DNA of 64,000 nt from Chryseobacterium sp. JM1 (GTDB lineage Bacteria > Bacteroidota > Bacteroidia > Flavobacteriales > Weeksellaceae). The position numbers and the translations under genes were made by a program. The notes under the pieces were generated by a model that did not search any database, was not told the origin of the DNA, and saw only the letters and a program-made list of their open reading frames with translations. Within the stretch, counting starts at the first letter, position 1. Each line of letters opens with the position of its first letter. Location of the stretch: the NCBI RefSeq assembly GCF_000737715.1, contig NZ_JPRN01000005.1:248001-312000 (forward strand), read 5' to 3'. Below, piece by piece: positions 17,241-26,900 of this stretch.

Positions 17241-17935
17241 AAGCCTTCAAATCTGTATTCGTTTTCCAGAAAATCAGTCGTTGCATTTTCAATGGTATAA
17301 TCTCCGATTTTTGTACGTCTGAGCTGGGTCAGATAAGCACCTACCTCCAGTTCCTGTCCGATATCGTGAGCCAGACTTCTGATATAGGTTCCTTTTGAAC
17401 ATCCTACTGTAAAGCTGACCAAAGGAAGATCGATCTTAATATCATTGATATAGAAAATCGTAGTTTTTCTGGATTTCATTTCCACTTCTTCGCCTGCTCT
17501 TGCCAGGTTATAGGCTCTTTGTCCGTCTATCTTGATCGCTGAATACACAGGAGGTTTCTGCTCGATTTCTCCAACAAATTTTTCCAGTGCCTCATTGATC
17601 TGCTCTTCCGTGATGTGGGCAAAATCCTGCTGAAGGATTTCCGGCTTTTCCGTATCATAGGATTCTGTCTGAACGCCTATTTTGATCTCGGTCCAGTATT
17701 CTTTAGGAGCATCCTGAATCTCAGGAATTTTCTTGGTGAATTTTCCACAGCAGACAATAAGAAGCCCCGTAGCTCTCGGGTCCAAAGTTCCTGCGTGGCC
17801 TATTTTAAATTTCTTGGGAAGATTAAACTCTCTTTTGAGCTTATATTTCATTTTATTGACAGCCTGGAAAGAAGTCCAGTCCAGAGGTTTGTCCAATAAA
17901 AACACATATCCTGATTGCAGTTCTTCAGCTGTCAT
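17237..17935 (-). CDS. truB: tRNA pseudouridine(55) synthase TruB
   Basis: Makes pseudouridine 55 in the T-loop of tRNAs. Diagnostic motif KIGHAGTLDPRATGLLIV with catalytic D52; N-terminal LDKPLDWTSFQAVNKMK; then KPPVYSAIKIDGQRAYNLAR and CSKGTYIRSLAHDIG. 232 residues, the short form without a C-terminal PUA domain, as usual in Bacteroidetes. Overlaps its upstream neighbour by one base and its downstream neighbour by four. Together with uppP and ftsX this order is familiar from other Flavobacteria. Confidence 0.96.
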   Translation of the reverse strand: MTAEELQSGYVFLLDKPLDWTSFQAVNKMKYKLKREFNLPKKFKIGHAGTLDPRATGLLIVCCGKFTKKIPEIQDAPKEYWTEIKIGVQTESYDTEKPEILQQDFAHITEEQINEALEKFVGEIEQKPPVYSAIKIDGQRAYNLARAGEEVEMKSRKTTIFYINDIKIDLPLVSFTVGCSKGTYIRSLAHDIGQELEVGAYLTQLRRTKIGDYTIENATTDFLENEYRFEGL

Positions 17936-18387
17936 TATTCTGTAATTTCGGTGATACTTACTAAGCTGGGAAGCTTATTGACTCTCTGTTTGCAGTCGGG
18001 ACCGTTTTCTACATTCACAAAGCATTTTTTATCTCCGATGAAGTAGTAGATATTGTGAAACGGATATACAGAACTATTCGGAACAATATTTACGGTATAA
18101 TTTTCCGGTAAATTAAATTTATAGCTGGTCTTATTAATCGCTGTAATTTTCTGGCTGTAACATTTTCCATCCTTGGAATACTCCATAAAAGCTTTGTGAT
18201 CCAGTTTTTCATCCGGTACAAGCTCTTTACAGATCAGTAAATCCTGAGCCGTCGTATTCTTCTCTTTAAGCTCTACCACAAACTCTATTCTTTCTTTCGT
18301 ATTATTTTTCACGAACAGCGTGTGTGCAGGAGTGCACGAAACAATTAATCCGGAAAAAGCCAGTATTTTTAGAATATTATTTTTCAT
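17935..18387 (-). CDS. uncharacterised lipoprotein
   Basis: 150 residues with a lipoprotein signal (ILAFSGLIVSC, lipobox Cys18), so anchored in a membrane facing the periplasm or surface. The rest is a small beta-rich domain with several cysteines (ICKEL, GKCYSQ, KKCFVN, DCKQR), of which two pairs could form disulfides. I do not recognise a family. Four bases separate its start from the uppP stop, and its stop overlaps the truB start (TAATG), so it belongs to this operon. Confidence 0.75.
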   Translation of the reverse strand: MKNNILKILAFSGLIVSCTPAHTLFVKNNTKERIEFVVELKEKNTTAQDLLICKELVPDEKLDHKAFMEYSKDGKCYSQKITAINKTSYKFNLPENYTVNIVPNSSVYPFHNIYYFIGDKKCFVNVENGPDCKQRVNKLPSLVSITEITE

Positions 18388-18391
18388 ACTC

Positions 18392-19210
18392 TTACTTAAA
18401 GAAATAGAAATAGATCAACAGGGCAATCCCTACGAAAATACGGTACCATCCCCAAGGTTTGAAACCATATTTGTTCAACACCCCGATAAATGCTTTAATC
18501 GCGATCAGTGCGACAATAAATGCTACAATATTTCCAATCACAAAGATCATGATGTGATCCTGAGATGCCATTATCATTTCATATCCTTTCTGAGGATGCG
18601 CCGTTTCTTTACCCCATGTTTTCAGGAAAACGGAATAAACCGTCACCGCCAGCATCGTTGGAACAGCTAAAAAGAATGAGAATTCTGCTGCTGCCTTTCT
18701 GGTAAGCCCCTGTGACATTCCTCCGATAATGGAAGCCGCACTACGGCTGGTTCCCGGCATCATCGCAAGACACTGCCAGAAGCCGATGGTAATGGCACTT
18801 CTTATCGTAATGCCCTTTTCATCATCAATTCTGGGATTTTTAAACCATTTGTCAGCAAAAAGAAGCACCACTCCTCCCAGTACGAGTACGGAAGAAATAG
18901 CGATCTGGTTTCCAAGAATCGCTTCAATTTTATCATCAAATAAATACCCCAAAACCAATGCAGGAACAACAGCAAAAGCAAGTTTATAATAGAACTGGAT
19001 ATTTTTCAGATCAAAGAACTTCTTCCAGTACGCCACCACCACAGATAAAATAGCCCCAAACTGAATGGAAACCTGAAACATTTTCAGAAATTCATCATCC
19101 TGCAGGCCCAAAAGGTTGGCCGTAAATCCCATGTGTGCCGTAGAAGAGATAGGAAGATACTCGGTAAGTCCTTCAATAATAGCAATAATAATCGCTTTGA
19201 TTAAATCCAT
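18392..19210 (-). CDS. uppP: undecaprenyl-diphosphatase UppP (BacA)
   Basis: Integral membrane phosphatase that recycles the C55 lipid carrier for peptidoglycan and polysaccharide synthesis; it also gives bacitracin resistance in characterised species. Signature motifs EGLTEYLPISSTAHM (14-28) and MMPGTSRSAASIIGGM are intact; about eight membrane segments; 272 residues. Preceded by an 89-base gap from the DUF3098 gene, which contains a 12-base inverted repeat. Confidence 0.96.
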   Translation of the reverse strand: MDLIKAIIIAIIEGLTEYLPISSTAHMGFTANLLGLQDDEFLKMFQVSIQFGAILSVVVAYWKKFFDLKNIQFYYKLAFAVVPALVLGYLFDDKIEAILGNQIAISSVLVLGGVVLLFADKWFKNPRIDDEKGITIRSAITIGFWQCLAMMPGTSRSAASIIGGMSQGLTRKAAAEFSFFLAVPTMLAVTVYSVFLKTWGKETAHPQKGYEMIMASQDHIMIFVIGNIVAFIVALIAIKAFIGVLNKYGFKPWGWYRIFVGIALLIYFYFFK

Positions 19211-19229
19211 AATATTGTAAAAATTAAAA

Positions 19230-19281
19230 GATTAAGAGATTTTGAAATCCAGATGTTTCCGAATTCCTTAATCTCTTAATC
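19230..19281. repeat. 12-base inverted repeat in the DUF3098-uppP gap
   Basis: Arms 19230-19241 and 19270-19281 are exact reverse complements with a 28-base spacer. It lies within an operon gap, so it may be an mRNA processing or attenuation structure; there is no T-run for a classic terminator. Confidence 0.4.
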
Positions 19282-19299
19282 CTTAAATAAAGTTTGTAT

Positions 19300-19596
19300 T
19301 TATTTTCTTTTTAAAATAGCGTACACTTCTATGACGAAGCCTATCACTATGAACAGTGGTGCAATTCTGATCCTGCGGATGGAAAAAATATCGTCATTCC
19401 ATGAATTGGGATCAAATTTACCATCTACGGTATTAGCATCCGGCCCCATCATCAGCAGGAATCCCACTACGATAAATGCCAGACCTATCAGCATCCACTT
19501 GAAGTTCTGCTGCCCGAAGTAAAAGGTACTTTCCTGTGTAACTTCGGTTTCTTTGCCAAACTCTGAAGCGGCCAGTTTATTTGTTTTTTTGCTCAT
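19300..19596 (-). CDS. DUF3098 small membrane protein
   Basis: 98 residues with two membrane segments (WMLIGLAFIVVGFLLMMG and IAPLFIVIGFVIEVYAIL) joined by a short loop containing DPNSWNDDIFS. This matches DUF3098, a Bacteroidetes protein found next to ftsX. Two bases separate it from ftsX. Its position between the cell-division permease and the lipid-carrier phosphatase suggests a cell-envelope role, which is inference from context only. Confidence 0.85.
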   Translation of the reverse strand: MSKKTNKLAASEFGKETEVTQESTFYFGQQNFKWMLIGLAFIVVGFLLMMGPDANTVDGKFDPNSWNDDIFSIRRIRIAPLFIVIGFVIEVYAILKRK

Positions 19597-19598
19597 TA

Positions 19599-20498
19599 TT
19601 AAGAGTAATATAGATCGTCAACGTTTGATTTTAAGAATCTCCATGTAGCGAAAATGGTACTTAGGACGGAAATAAACACCCCTACTCCAAGTACTAAAAT
19701 AACTAACCAGAAGTACTGATTATTGTCCTGCACGAAAGCCGAACCAATCTGACTTGTAAAATAATACCATACGCCGCCAAGCGCCAGAAGTCCAATTGCA
19801 GAACCGATAGCACCTAAAATAACAGCTTCAATGATAAACGGCTTAAGGATAAACCTTCTTTTTGCCCCAACAAGCTGCATCGTTTTGATGATAAATCTTT
19901 TAGAGAAGATCTTCAGCCTGATGGAATTGTTGATCAATACGACAGCCAGGATCAGGAAAAGAACGGAGAATCCTAAGATCCACTTTAAAATCCTGCTCAG
20001 GTTGTTGTAAACATCCACCATCAGCGTACTGTCATTTTTCACATCCACGATACCCGGAACAGATTTGATTATTTTAATCGCACCGTCTATTTTCGCTGGG
20101 TCTACGTATTCAGGCTTTAATGCCACTTCAATGGATGAAGGGAAAATATTTTCTTCAAAAAGCGCATCGCTGTCTATTCCCATGGTTTTCTTGGCTTCTT
20201 TTGCCGCCATATCCCTTGAGATGTAGGTCGCTTTTTTTACAGGAGCTAACGTCTGTACCTTTTTAAAAGTTTCTTCCTCCAGTTTTGCAATTTTCACAGA
20301 ATCTTTCGCGTCATAGTTTTCATCAAAATAAGCATTTACTACCAACTGTTCTTTGATATAGTCAGAATATTTCTGGGCATTGATTAAAATAAGCCCCATT
20401 AATCCTAACAAAAATAACACTAAGGCAATACTTATTACTACTGTAATATTGCTGGACCGAAGCCTTTTCTTATTAAACTCATCTACAGATTTAGCCAT
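19599..20498 (-). CDS. ftsX: cell division permease-like protein FtsX
   Basis: Membrane protein that with the ATPase FtsE couples cell division to peptidoglycan hydrolase activation. N-terminal membrane segment (about 20-40), an extracytoplasmic domain (about 45-165), then three membrane segments in the FtsX/MacB-type permease domain (about 170-290). 299 residues, typical. ftsE is not adjacent. First gene of the minus-strand operon running to rluF; 91 bases separate it from the divergent rsmA. Confidence 0.92.
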   Translation of the reverse strand: MAKSVDEFNKKRLRSSNITVVISIALVLFLLGLMGLILINAQKYSDYIKEQLVVNAYFDENYDAKDSVKIAKLEEETFKKVQTLAPVKKATYISRDMAAKEAKKTMGIDSDALFEENIFPSSIEVALKPEYVDPAKIDGAIKIIKSVPGIVDVKNDSTLMVDVYNNLSRILKWILGFSVLFLILAVVLINNSIRLKIFSKRFIIKTMQLVGAKRRFILKPFIIEAVILGAIGSAIGLLALGGVWYYFTSQIGSAFVQDNNQYFWLVILVLGVGVFISVLSTIFATWRFLKSNVDDLYYS

Positions 20499-20589
20499 TA
20501 ATATTAAAATTTTTGGCTAAATTAGAAAAAAACTTCCGAAATTTGGGACGAAATTGAGAAAATCAATGTTAATAAAATCATAAAAAACT

Positions 20590-21360
20590 TTGAGTGTAAA
20601 AGCAAAAAAACATCTTGGACAGCACTTTCTGACAGATGAAAATATCGCGAGAAAAATCGTGGAAGGTCTTAGTTTTGAAGACTATAAAAACGTCATGGAA
20701 GTTGGTCCCGGAATGGGAGTCCTCACCAAATATCTGCTCGATAAGGATCAGACCATCTACCTTGCCGAGATTGATACAGAATCTATTGAATACCTGAAAA
20801 AGAACTATTCAAAGATTACAGAAAACACTTTTGTAGGCGATTTTCTGAAACAGGACTTCAATTTTATCAATGGAGAGCAGATCGCGATCATTGGTAATTT
20901 CCCGTACAATATTTCTTCACAGATCCTGTTTAAAATAATCGATTATTACGGACAGGTTCCTGAAATGGTAGGCATGTTCCAGAAGGAAGTCGCAGAAAGA
21001 ACAGCCGCTGTGCCGAGAACTAAAGATTACGGTATTCTGTCTGTCCTGATTCAGGCGTATTACGATGTGACCTATCTGTTCACTGTCCATGAAAATGTGT
21101 TCAATCCGCCTCCGAAAGTAAAATCAGGAGTCATCAGACTTACGAGAAATCCTAAAGAAGGTTTGGCCGGGAACGAGGTTCTTTTTAAACAAATCGTGAA
21201 AGCAGGATTTAATCAGAGAAGAAAAAAACTGTCAAATTCCCTGAAAATACTGAACATTCCTGAGGCTTTAAAAACCCATGAATTTCTGGACAAAAGAGCA
21301 GAAGAGCTCAGCGTTCTGGATTTTATCGGTTTTACCAATCTCTGGAAACAAAATCAGTAA
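20590..21360 (+). CDS. rsmA: 16S rRNA dimethyladenosine transferase RsmA (KsgA)
   Basis: Dimethylates two adjacent adenosines near the 3' end of 16S rRNA during small-subunit assembly. Motifs: KKHLGQHFL (N-terminal signature), VMEVGPGMGVLTKYLL (SAM motif I), AEIDTE (motif II) and NFPYNIS (catalytic motif IV, usually NLPYNIS). 256 residues. The start is the rare TTG at 20590: no ATG or GTG in frame lies before the conserved KAKKHLGQHFL, so the TTG is required. Divergent from ftsX; strong terminator behind it. Confidence 0.95.
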   Translation: MSVKAKKHLGQHFLTDENIARKIVEGLSFEDYKNVMEVGPGMGVLTKYLLDKDQTIYLAEIDTESIEYLKKNYSKITENTFVGDFLKQDFNFINGEQIAIIGNFPYNISSQILFKIIDYYGQVPEMVGMFQKEVAERTAAVPRTKDYGILSVLIQAYYDVTYLFTVHENVFNPPPKVKSGVIRLTRNPKEGLAGNEVLFKQIVKAGFNQRRKKLSNSLKILNIPEALKTHEFLDKRAEELSVLDFIGFTNLWKQNQ

Positions 21361-21378
21361 AGTCTGTTTCAAAAAACA

Positions 21379-21415
21379 AAAAAGCCTTTCAAGTTCTCTT
21401 GAAAGGCTTTTTCTG
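21379..21415. terminator. bidirectional terminator between rsmA and the type B surface-protein gene
   Basis: Perfect 15-pair stem (21379-21393 / 21398-21412), 4-base loop, with an A-run entering and T-run leaving, so it works in both directions. Confidence 0.95.
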
Positions 21416-21428
21416 TATGCTTTATCTT

Positions 21429-23795
21429 TTATTCTCTGTTCTTAAGCATGATCCATCCGGACCAGTTCATCTGAACTTTAGACTTAGGATATTCGAAATT
21501 AAATTTGTACCAGTACGTAGCAGTAGAGAGTTTCTTCCCTCCTACAGTTCCGTCCCATACCGGTTTTTCTTTGGAGAATCTGAACATTTCCACTCCGTAT
21601 CTGTCAAAGACTGATCCTGTGAAGTTTTTGAATCCAATAAGTTCTTTAAGATCCAGTACATCATTCACTCCATCGTCATTAGGGGTAATGATATTATTGA
21701 TCTGCAGGGTATAGAAATCAAACGTTCCTACACAATGCGTCCCTACTCTTCTCACCTGTACCGTATAATTCGTGTTGTCTAAAAGGTTGGTGAAAATATT
21801 AGAATCCTGCCATGTAATTCCATTGTTTATAGAATATTCTAAGGTGCTTGGCGTATTGTTCATCACAGGGTTTTCTGCGATAATAGTCACTGTCTTTTTA
21901 GCACTTTCATAATTTATGGCGGTTACAAATGGAGTGGCTGCCCCTCCCACTTTCGCCGTGAATATTTTTTTACAGAATCCATTATCCACTTCTACTGTAT
22001 AAACACCCCAGCTGTCTACCGTAATCGTCTGTGTGGATGCTCCTGTACTCCATAAATACTTATAATTCGGCCCTGCACCGGCATCTAAAACCACACGGTC
22101 GCCCAGACACATTTCCACATCTTTCAGAGGAGAAGTGATTTCCGGTGTAACCTCTACTCTTATGGTAGCAGGGTTCAATGAGCGGCATCCTTTTGCTCCC
22201 ACTGCATAAACGGTGAATGTCGTCGTCTGATGCAGGGTTACTGTCTGCGTATTGCCTGTTCCCGGGAAGTTCACCCATTGATAGGTTACTCCTCCGTCAG
22301 CAGTCAGTGTAACGGATTCTCCGGGACATACTTTTATTCTGGAAGATTTTACACCGGCTACTGGAGTAGTTTCTTTAAGTAATTTTAATTCTATAAGCTT
22401 ACTGCAGAAACCTCCGTTTGAAACTACGGTATAAAGGATCTGGCCGTCTGTACCATTATAATTTAAAATATTCTGAATGTTGTTGGTATTTTGAGCAATT
22501 GCATCTGCCTGATTAGCATAGAATTTAAATACAGCTCCGGGTGTCGGGCTTATGGATGGCATCGCATTCGTAAGGTCGAAAGTAGTAATATCCGGAGTCG
22601 CACAAAGCAGCAATGTAGCATCCTGAGCCTGCGGAGTAGTTCCTCCATGGATTTCTATACTTGCTTTCCCTGGACATGGATTTCCGGGAACACTTACTTC
22701 AATGGTGTAAATTCCCGGCTGTACGGCTGTCACACTGTTTGTGGTAGCACCCGGGATAGCAACTCCATTCAGGAACCATTTGTATAATAGGTTTGGGTCA
22801 CTTACTGAAGCCGTGATCACCTGTGGTACATTATCACAGACATTGATATCTGAAGGTAAAGTAGCACCGCTCGGATCCAAAAGCTCTACGCCGATATTAA
22901 ATGATCCTCCTTCCAGAAATACAGCAGAGTCATAAATGTGATCCGGAAAAGAATAAGGAGTATAATCTGCAATCACCATCTTAAAGTGATATTCCTGACC
23001 GGCCACAACAGTAGCTGTAGCCGTTAAAGGAACTGTTCTTCCTTCAAAATTGGTTTCAATATTGGTGGTATTGTACCCTCCGAAATACTGCTCATTGACT
23101 GCTGCGCATCCTCCCGGTATTGCCGGGTGAATATTGGTAACACTTACAGGTCCTGCACCACCGGGAAGTATGGCCATATTTTGATACGGTCCTCCTGCCG
23201 TAGGTCTAAGCAGAATCGCAAAAGCATCGGCATAATCACAAGGGAATCCTCCGTAGTATTCTTCAGAGGCTAAGATATAGTTAAATTTAATCTGAGAAGT
23301 TGTAGGGACAAAGTCAAACTCCAGAAGTACAGCATCTGCAAGCGTTCCGGTACCTCCAATCACCTGAGCAAGATCTGAGTCTGTTCCTCCTCCGTTATCA
23401 TCTCCTAAATTTCCTTCAGGACCATTCCCTGCTCTTCTGGCTTTCCCGGTAGACAACACAATTCCATCTTTAAAAGGGAAATTGGTTGTCCCTTTATGAA
23501 AGTATCCCCAGGCTCTATCAGCATTGCTTACTGCATGGTTCGGCGTGATCTTTACATTGGTTACACTGGGTGTCACACAGGTATTTGTTCCGGAAGATAT
23601 CAGAACATCCTTTACCAGCTGTGTAATAGAATATGCGGATTCCGGATAGGTTGGAACATTAACGTCAATAAAAGCTCCTGCTTTATTTGCTGCAGGAATA
23701 TTTTCTTTGTGAGCGATTCTGGGCTTACCAGTTTGTGAATGTAGAAATGTCGAAGCGACTAGAAAAAATAAAAAAACTAGGAGATTTTTTCGCAT
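21429..23795 (-). CDS. T9SS type B surface protein with choice-of-anchor L domain (paralog 1)
   Basis: 788 residues. Signal peptide 1-20 (FLFFLVASTFLHSQ); choice-of-anchor L domain about 35-310 (SITQLVKDVLISSG, RAWGYFHKGTTNFPF, LASEEYYGG, HFKMVIADYT); several Ig-like/PKD-like domains (for example SRIKVCPGESVTLTADGGVT); and a C-terminal type B sorting domain from about 700 (NIITPNDDGVND, SVFDRYGVEMF, WIMLKNRE), the CHU_C/gliding-associated type. Such proteins are exported by T9SS and attached to the surface, often as adhesins; adhesion here is inference. Last of three tandem paralogs; each has its own terminator or promoter, so they may be expressed separately. Confidence 0.9.
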   Translation of the reverse strand: MRKNLLVFLFFLVASTFLHSQTGKPRIAHKENIPAANKAGAFIDVNVPTYPESAYSITQLVKDVLISSGTNTCVTPSVTNVKITPNHAVSNADRAWGYFHKGTTNFPFKDGIVLSTGKARRAGNGPEGNLGDDNGGGTDSDLAQVIGGTGTLADAVLLEFDFVPTTSQIKFNYILASEEYYGGFPCDYADAFAILLRPTAGGPYQNMAILPGGAGPVSVTNIHPAIPGGCAAVNEQYFGGYNTTNIETNFEGRTVPLTATATVVAGQEYHFKMVIADYTPYSFPDHIYDSAVFLEGGSFNIGVELLDPSGATLPSDINVCDNVPQVITASVSDPNLLYKWFLNGVAIPGATTNSVTAVQPGIYTIEVSVPGNPCPGKASIEIHGGTTPQAQDATLLLCATPDITTFDLTNAMPSISPTPGAVFKFYANQADAIAQNTNNIQNILNYNGTDGQILYTVVSNGGFCSKLIELKLLKETTPVAGVKSSRIKVCPGESVTLTADGGVTYQWVNFPGTGNTQTVTLHQTTTFTVYAVGAKGCRSLNPATIRVEVTPEITSPLKDVEMCLGDRVVLDAGAGPNYKYLWSTGASTQTITVDSWGVYTVEVDNGFCKKIFTAKVGGAATPFVTAINYESAKKTVTIIAENPVMNNTPSTLEYSINNGITWQDSNIFTNLLDNTNYTVQVRRVGTHCVGTFDFYTLQINNIITPNDDGVNDVLDLKELIGFKNFTGSVFDRYGVEMFRFSKEKPVWDGTVGGKKLSTATYWYKFNFEYPKSKVQMNWSGWIMLKNRE

Positions 23796-23828
23796 AATAC
23801 TTTTGTTTCAACAAATTTAATTTATTTT

Positions 23829-23836
23829 CAAATATA
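23829..23836 (-). promoter_or_regulatory. -7 promoter box of surface-protein paralog 1
   Basis: On the minus strand TATATTTG, a perfect -7 box, about 34 bases before the start at 23795. No TTG at the -33 spacing. Confidence 0.45.
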
Positions 23837-23862
23837 CCGCGTATTTTTTACTTTTTTTTTAA

Positions 23863-23901
23863 CATAAAAAAAACAAACCTTCCAAATATGGAAGGTTTGT
23901 T
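23863..23901 (-). terminator. terminator of surface-protein paralog 2
   Basis: Perfect 13-pair stem (23872-23884 / 23889-23901), 4-base loop, immediately after the stop codon and followed on the minus strand by a T-run. Confidence 0.93.
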
Positions 23902-23903
23902 TG

Positions 23904-26900
23904 TTAGTTCCTATTTTTTAACAATATCCAACCTGAACGCTGTTCAAGTTTTTTACTGGCTGGGTTTTCCCACTGTACTTTATACCAATACGTCCCTGTT
24001 GCCAGGTTCAGGCCTTTTAAAGTTCCCCTCCAGACTGCATCGGTTTTGGTGGCTCTGAATAATTCTGCTCCATACCTGTCAAAAACAGACGCTGCAAAAT
24101 TATTATAACCACTAATTCCTGTAAAATTGATGGTATCATTAATACCGTCCATATTCGGTGTAATGGCATTGCTGATCACAAATGTGAAGTAGTCCAGCGA
24201 TGTATAGCATTTTGCATCTTTTTCTCTTACTCTCAGATGATAATTTGTATTATCCAGAACATTATTGAAAATATTGGACGTCTGCCAAACGATTCCCCCG
24301 TCTATTGAAAACTCTAAAACGGCTCCCGAGGGATTGCTGGCGGTAAGAGTAAGGACATTCTTTTCATACACCACATTCGTAAACTTAGGCAGTTCCGGAT
24401 TCAATAGTTTTGCAGTGAAAACCTTAGAACATACTCCATTACTAATCGTTACGCTATAAGTTCCCGGAACATTGGTTGATATGGTCTGGGTAGTGGCTCC
24501 CGTACTCCATAAGTATGTATAATTAACACCTGCTCCCGCGTCCAGTATTCCGGTATCTCCTGCACAGACATACACATCCTTTAATGTAGAAACAATGGCA
24601 GGTACTACTTCAATGGTCACCTTTGCAGGAAGCACAGAGCTACAGCCATTACCTCCCAATGCAAAAACAGAGTATTCTGTAGTCACTGCCGGAGTAACTA
24701 CCTGTGTGTTTCCGTTTCCTGGAAGCCCTACCCAGTTATAAGTAAATCCTCCGGTAGCAGTAAGCGTTACCGATTCTCCGGCACATATCTTTAATTTAGA
24801 TGCGGAAACCCCTGCAATTGGTGGGCCTACCACAACAGTAACCGTTGCAGGTGTGGCAGAAATACATCCGTTGGCACCTACTGCAAAAACCGTATATACA
24901 GTGGTCAATGTTGGAGAAACTACCTGAGTGTTTCCGTTTCCGGGAAGTCCTACCCAATTATAAGTTACCCCGCCTGAAGCAGTCAGTGTTACCGATTCTC
25001 CTACGCATATTCTGGGTTGTGAAGATACAACTGCAGCTGTTGGCAATGTTGTGTTTTGAGTTACTGTAACTGAAGCTGTATAGGTACAGCTTAAATTACC
25101 CGGCTGTGAAACATTCGTCACGGTAAGTGTATACACTCCACCCGCATTTACTACAGGATTAAGGGTGTTTGCTCCCGATACAATATTTCCGCCTCCCGCT
25201 GCTGTCCACGTAACGGTAGATCCTGCAGGCACTACCGATGCTGAAGCATTTAATGTAGTCTGAGGATTCGTACAGGTAATTTCCTGCGGTGCGGCTATCG
25301 TAAGTGTTGTTTCAGCAGTCCTTAATAACTGAAGTTCAACTACATAATGGCATCCTCCGTTTTTCACTAAAACATATATCGTTTGATTGGCCGGTGGCGC
25401 ATATGACGTAGGTGTTGCAATAAAATTGGCATTACCCGCCTGAGCATCAGCCTGTAGAACATAATACGTAAATGTCACTCCACCTCCGGCAGCAGTAATC
25501 TGGCTCTGAGCTGTAGTAAGATCATAAGTCAGTCCCGGAGCATAGCATTTATGCAATACGGCATTCTGTACTGTGATCGGTTGGGAAACCTCAATAGTAA
25601 TGGTAGCAGGGTTTTGAGACACACATCCATTAGCTCCTACAGCAGTTACTGTATAAGTAGTGGTAGCAGTAGGGGTTACTGTTTGTGTATTTCCTGTTCC
25701 CGGAAGCGTCGCCCAGTTGTATGTTACACCTCCCGATGCTGTTAAAGTAACAGATTCACCGTTACAGATCTGTATTTTGGTTGCAGTGAGACCCGTTACC
25801 GGTGGCGCACTGTCTCCTGTTACGGTCACGTTCGCAACTCCTGTACAAACTACACTACCTGGCTGGAAGGTATTTGATATCGTTAATGTATAGGTTCCCG
25901 GAGCATTGATAACCGGAGTTAATGTATTGGCTCCTGAAACTATGTTTCCTCCTGTAGTTGTCCAGCTGAAAACGGATCCTGCAGGATATACCGAAGCAGA
26001 AGCATCTAAAGTCGTCTGAGAACTGGCGCAGGTTAATACGGCCGGAGGTAAAATAGCCGGAGCTATCTGAGCGGCTTTTACCAGCTGCAGTTCAGCTACT
26101 TTGGCACAGAAGCCGTTTTTGACTCTAACGTATACTGTTTGTCCTCCCGGGCTTGAATATGTAGCAGGACCTGGAATAGTACTTGTATTTCCGGCAAGTG
26201 CATCGGCTTGATTCACATAATAATCAAACGTTGCACCGGGTGTTGTGCTAATGGAAGCCTGCGCTGAAGGTAAATTAAAAGTTGCATTTCCGGCGGCATA
26301 ACAGGCGGTCAGCACTGCATTCTGTACGGTAGGAGACGTTCCTCCAACTACAGTTATAGAAGCCGTTCCCGGACAGCTGTTTCCCTGAATCAATACCTGT
26401 ACACTGTATACTCCCGGTTGTGTGGCCGTATAGCTCGGGCCGGTTGCATTAGTAATAGGGTTGTTATTTAAAAACCACTGATAGGTAACATTCGGTGCCT
26501 GTACTGAAGCGGTGAATGTCTGTGGTGCATTATCACACATAGTGATTGTAGCAGGAAGCTGTACTCCGGCAGGATCCAGGATTTTCACCCCAATATCGAA
26601 TGATCCCGCTTCAAGAAAAACACCTGAATCGAAATTGGAATCTGAATAATCCGCCAAAACCATTTTAAAATGATAGGTTTGACCGGGAACAACTGTTGCT
26701 TTTGCAATTAATGGCACAGTACGCCCGTCAAAATTGGTCTCAATCATAGGATTATTATTGATTCCTGCAAAATATTGCTGATTGACAGGACCACAACCTG
26801 AAGTTCCGGGAACGGTCGGGTGAATATTGGTCACACTCACCGGGCCCGCTGAATTGGGAAGTACTGCAAGATTCGTATAGGTAGGATCTGTGGATTTCTT

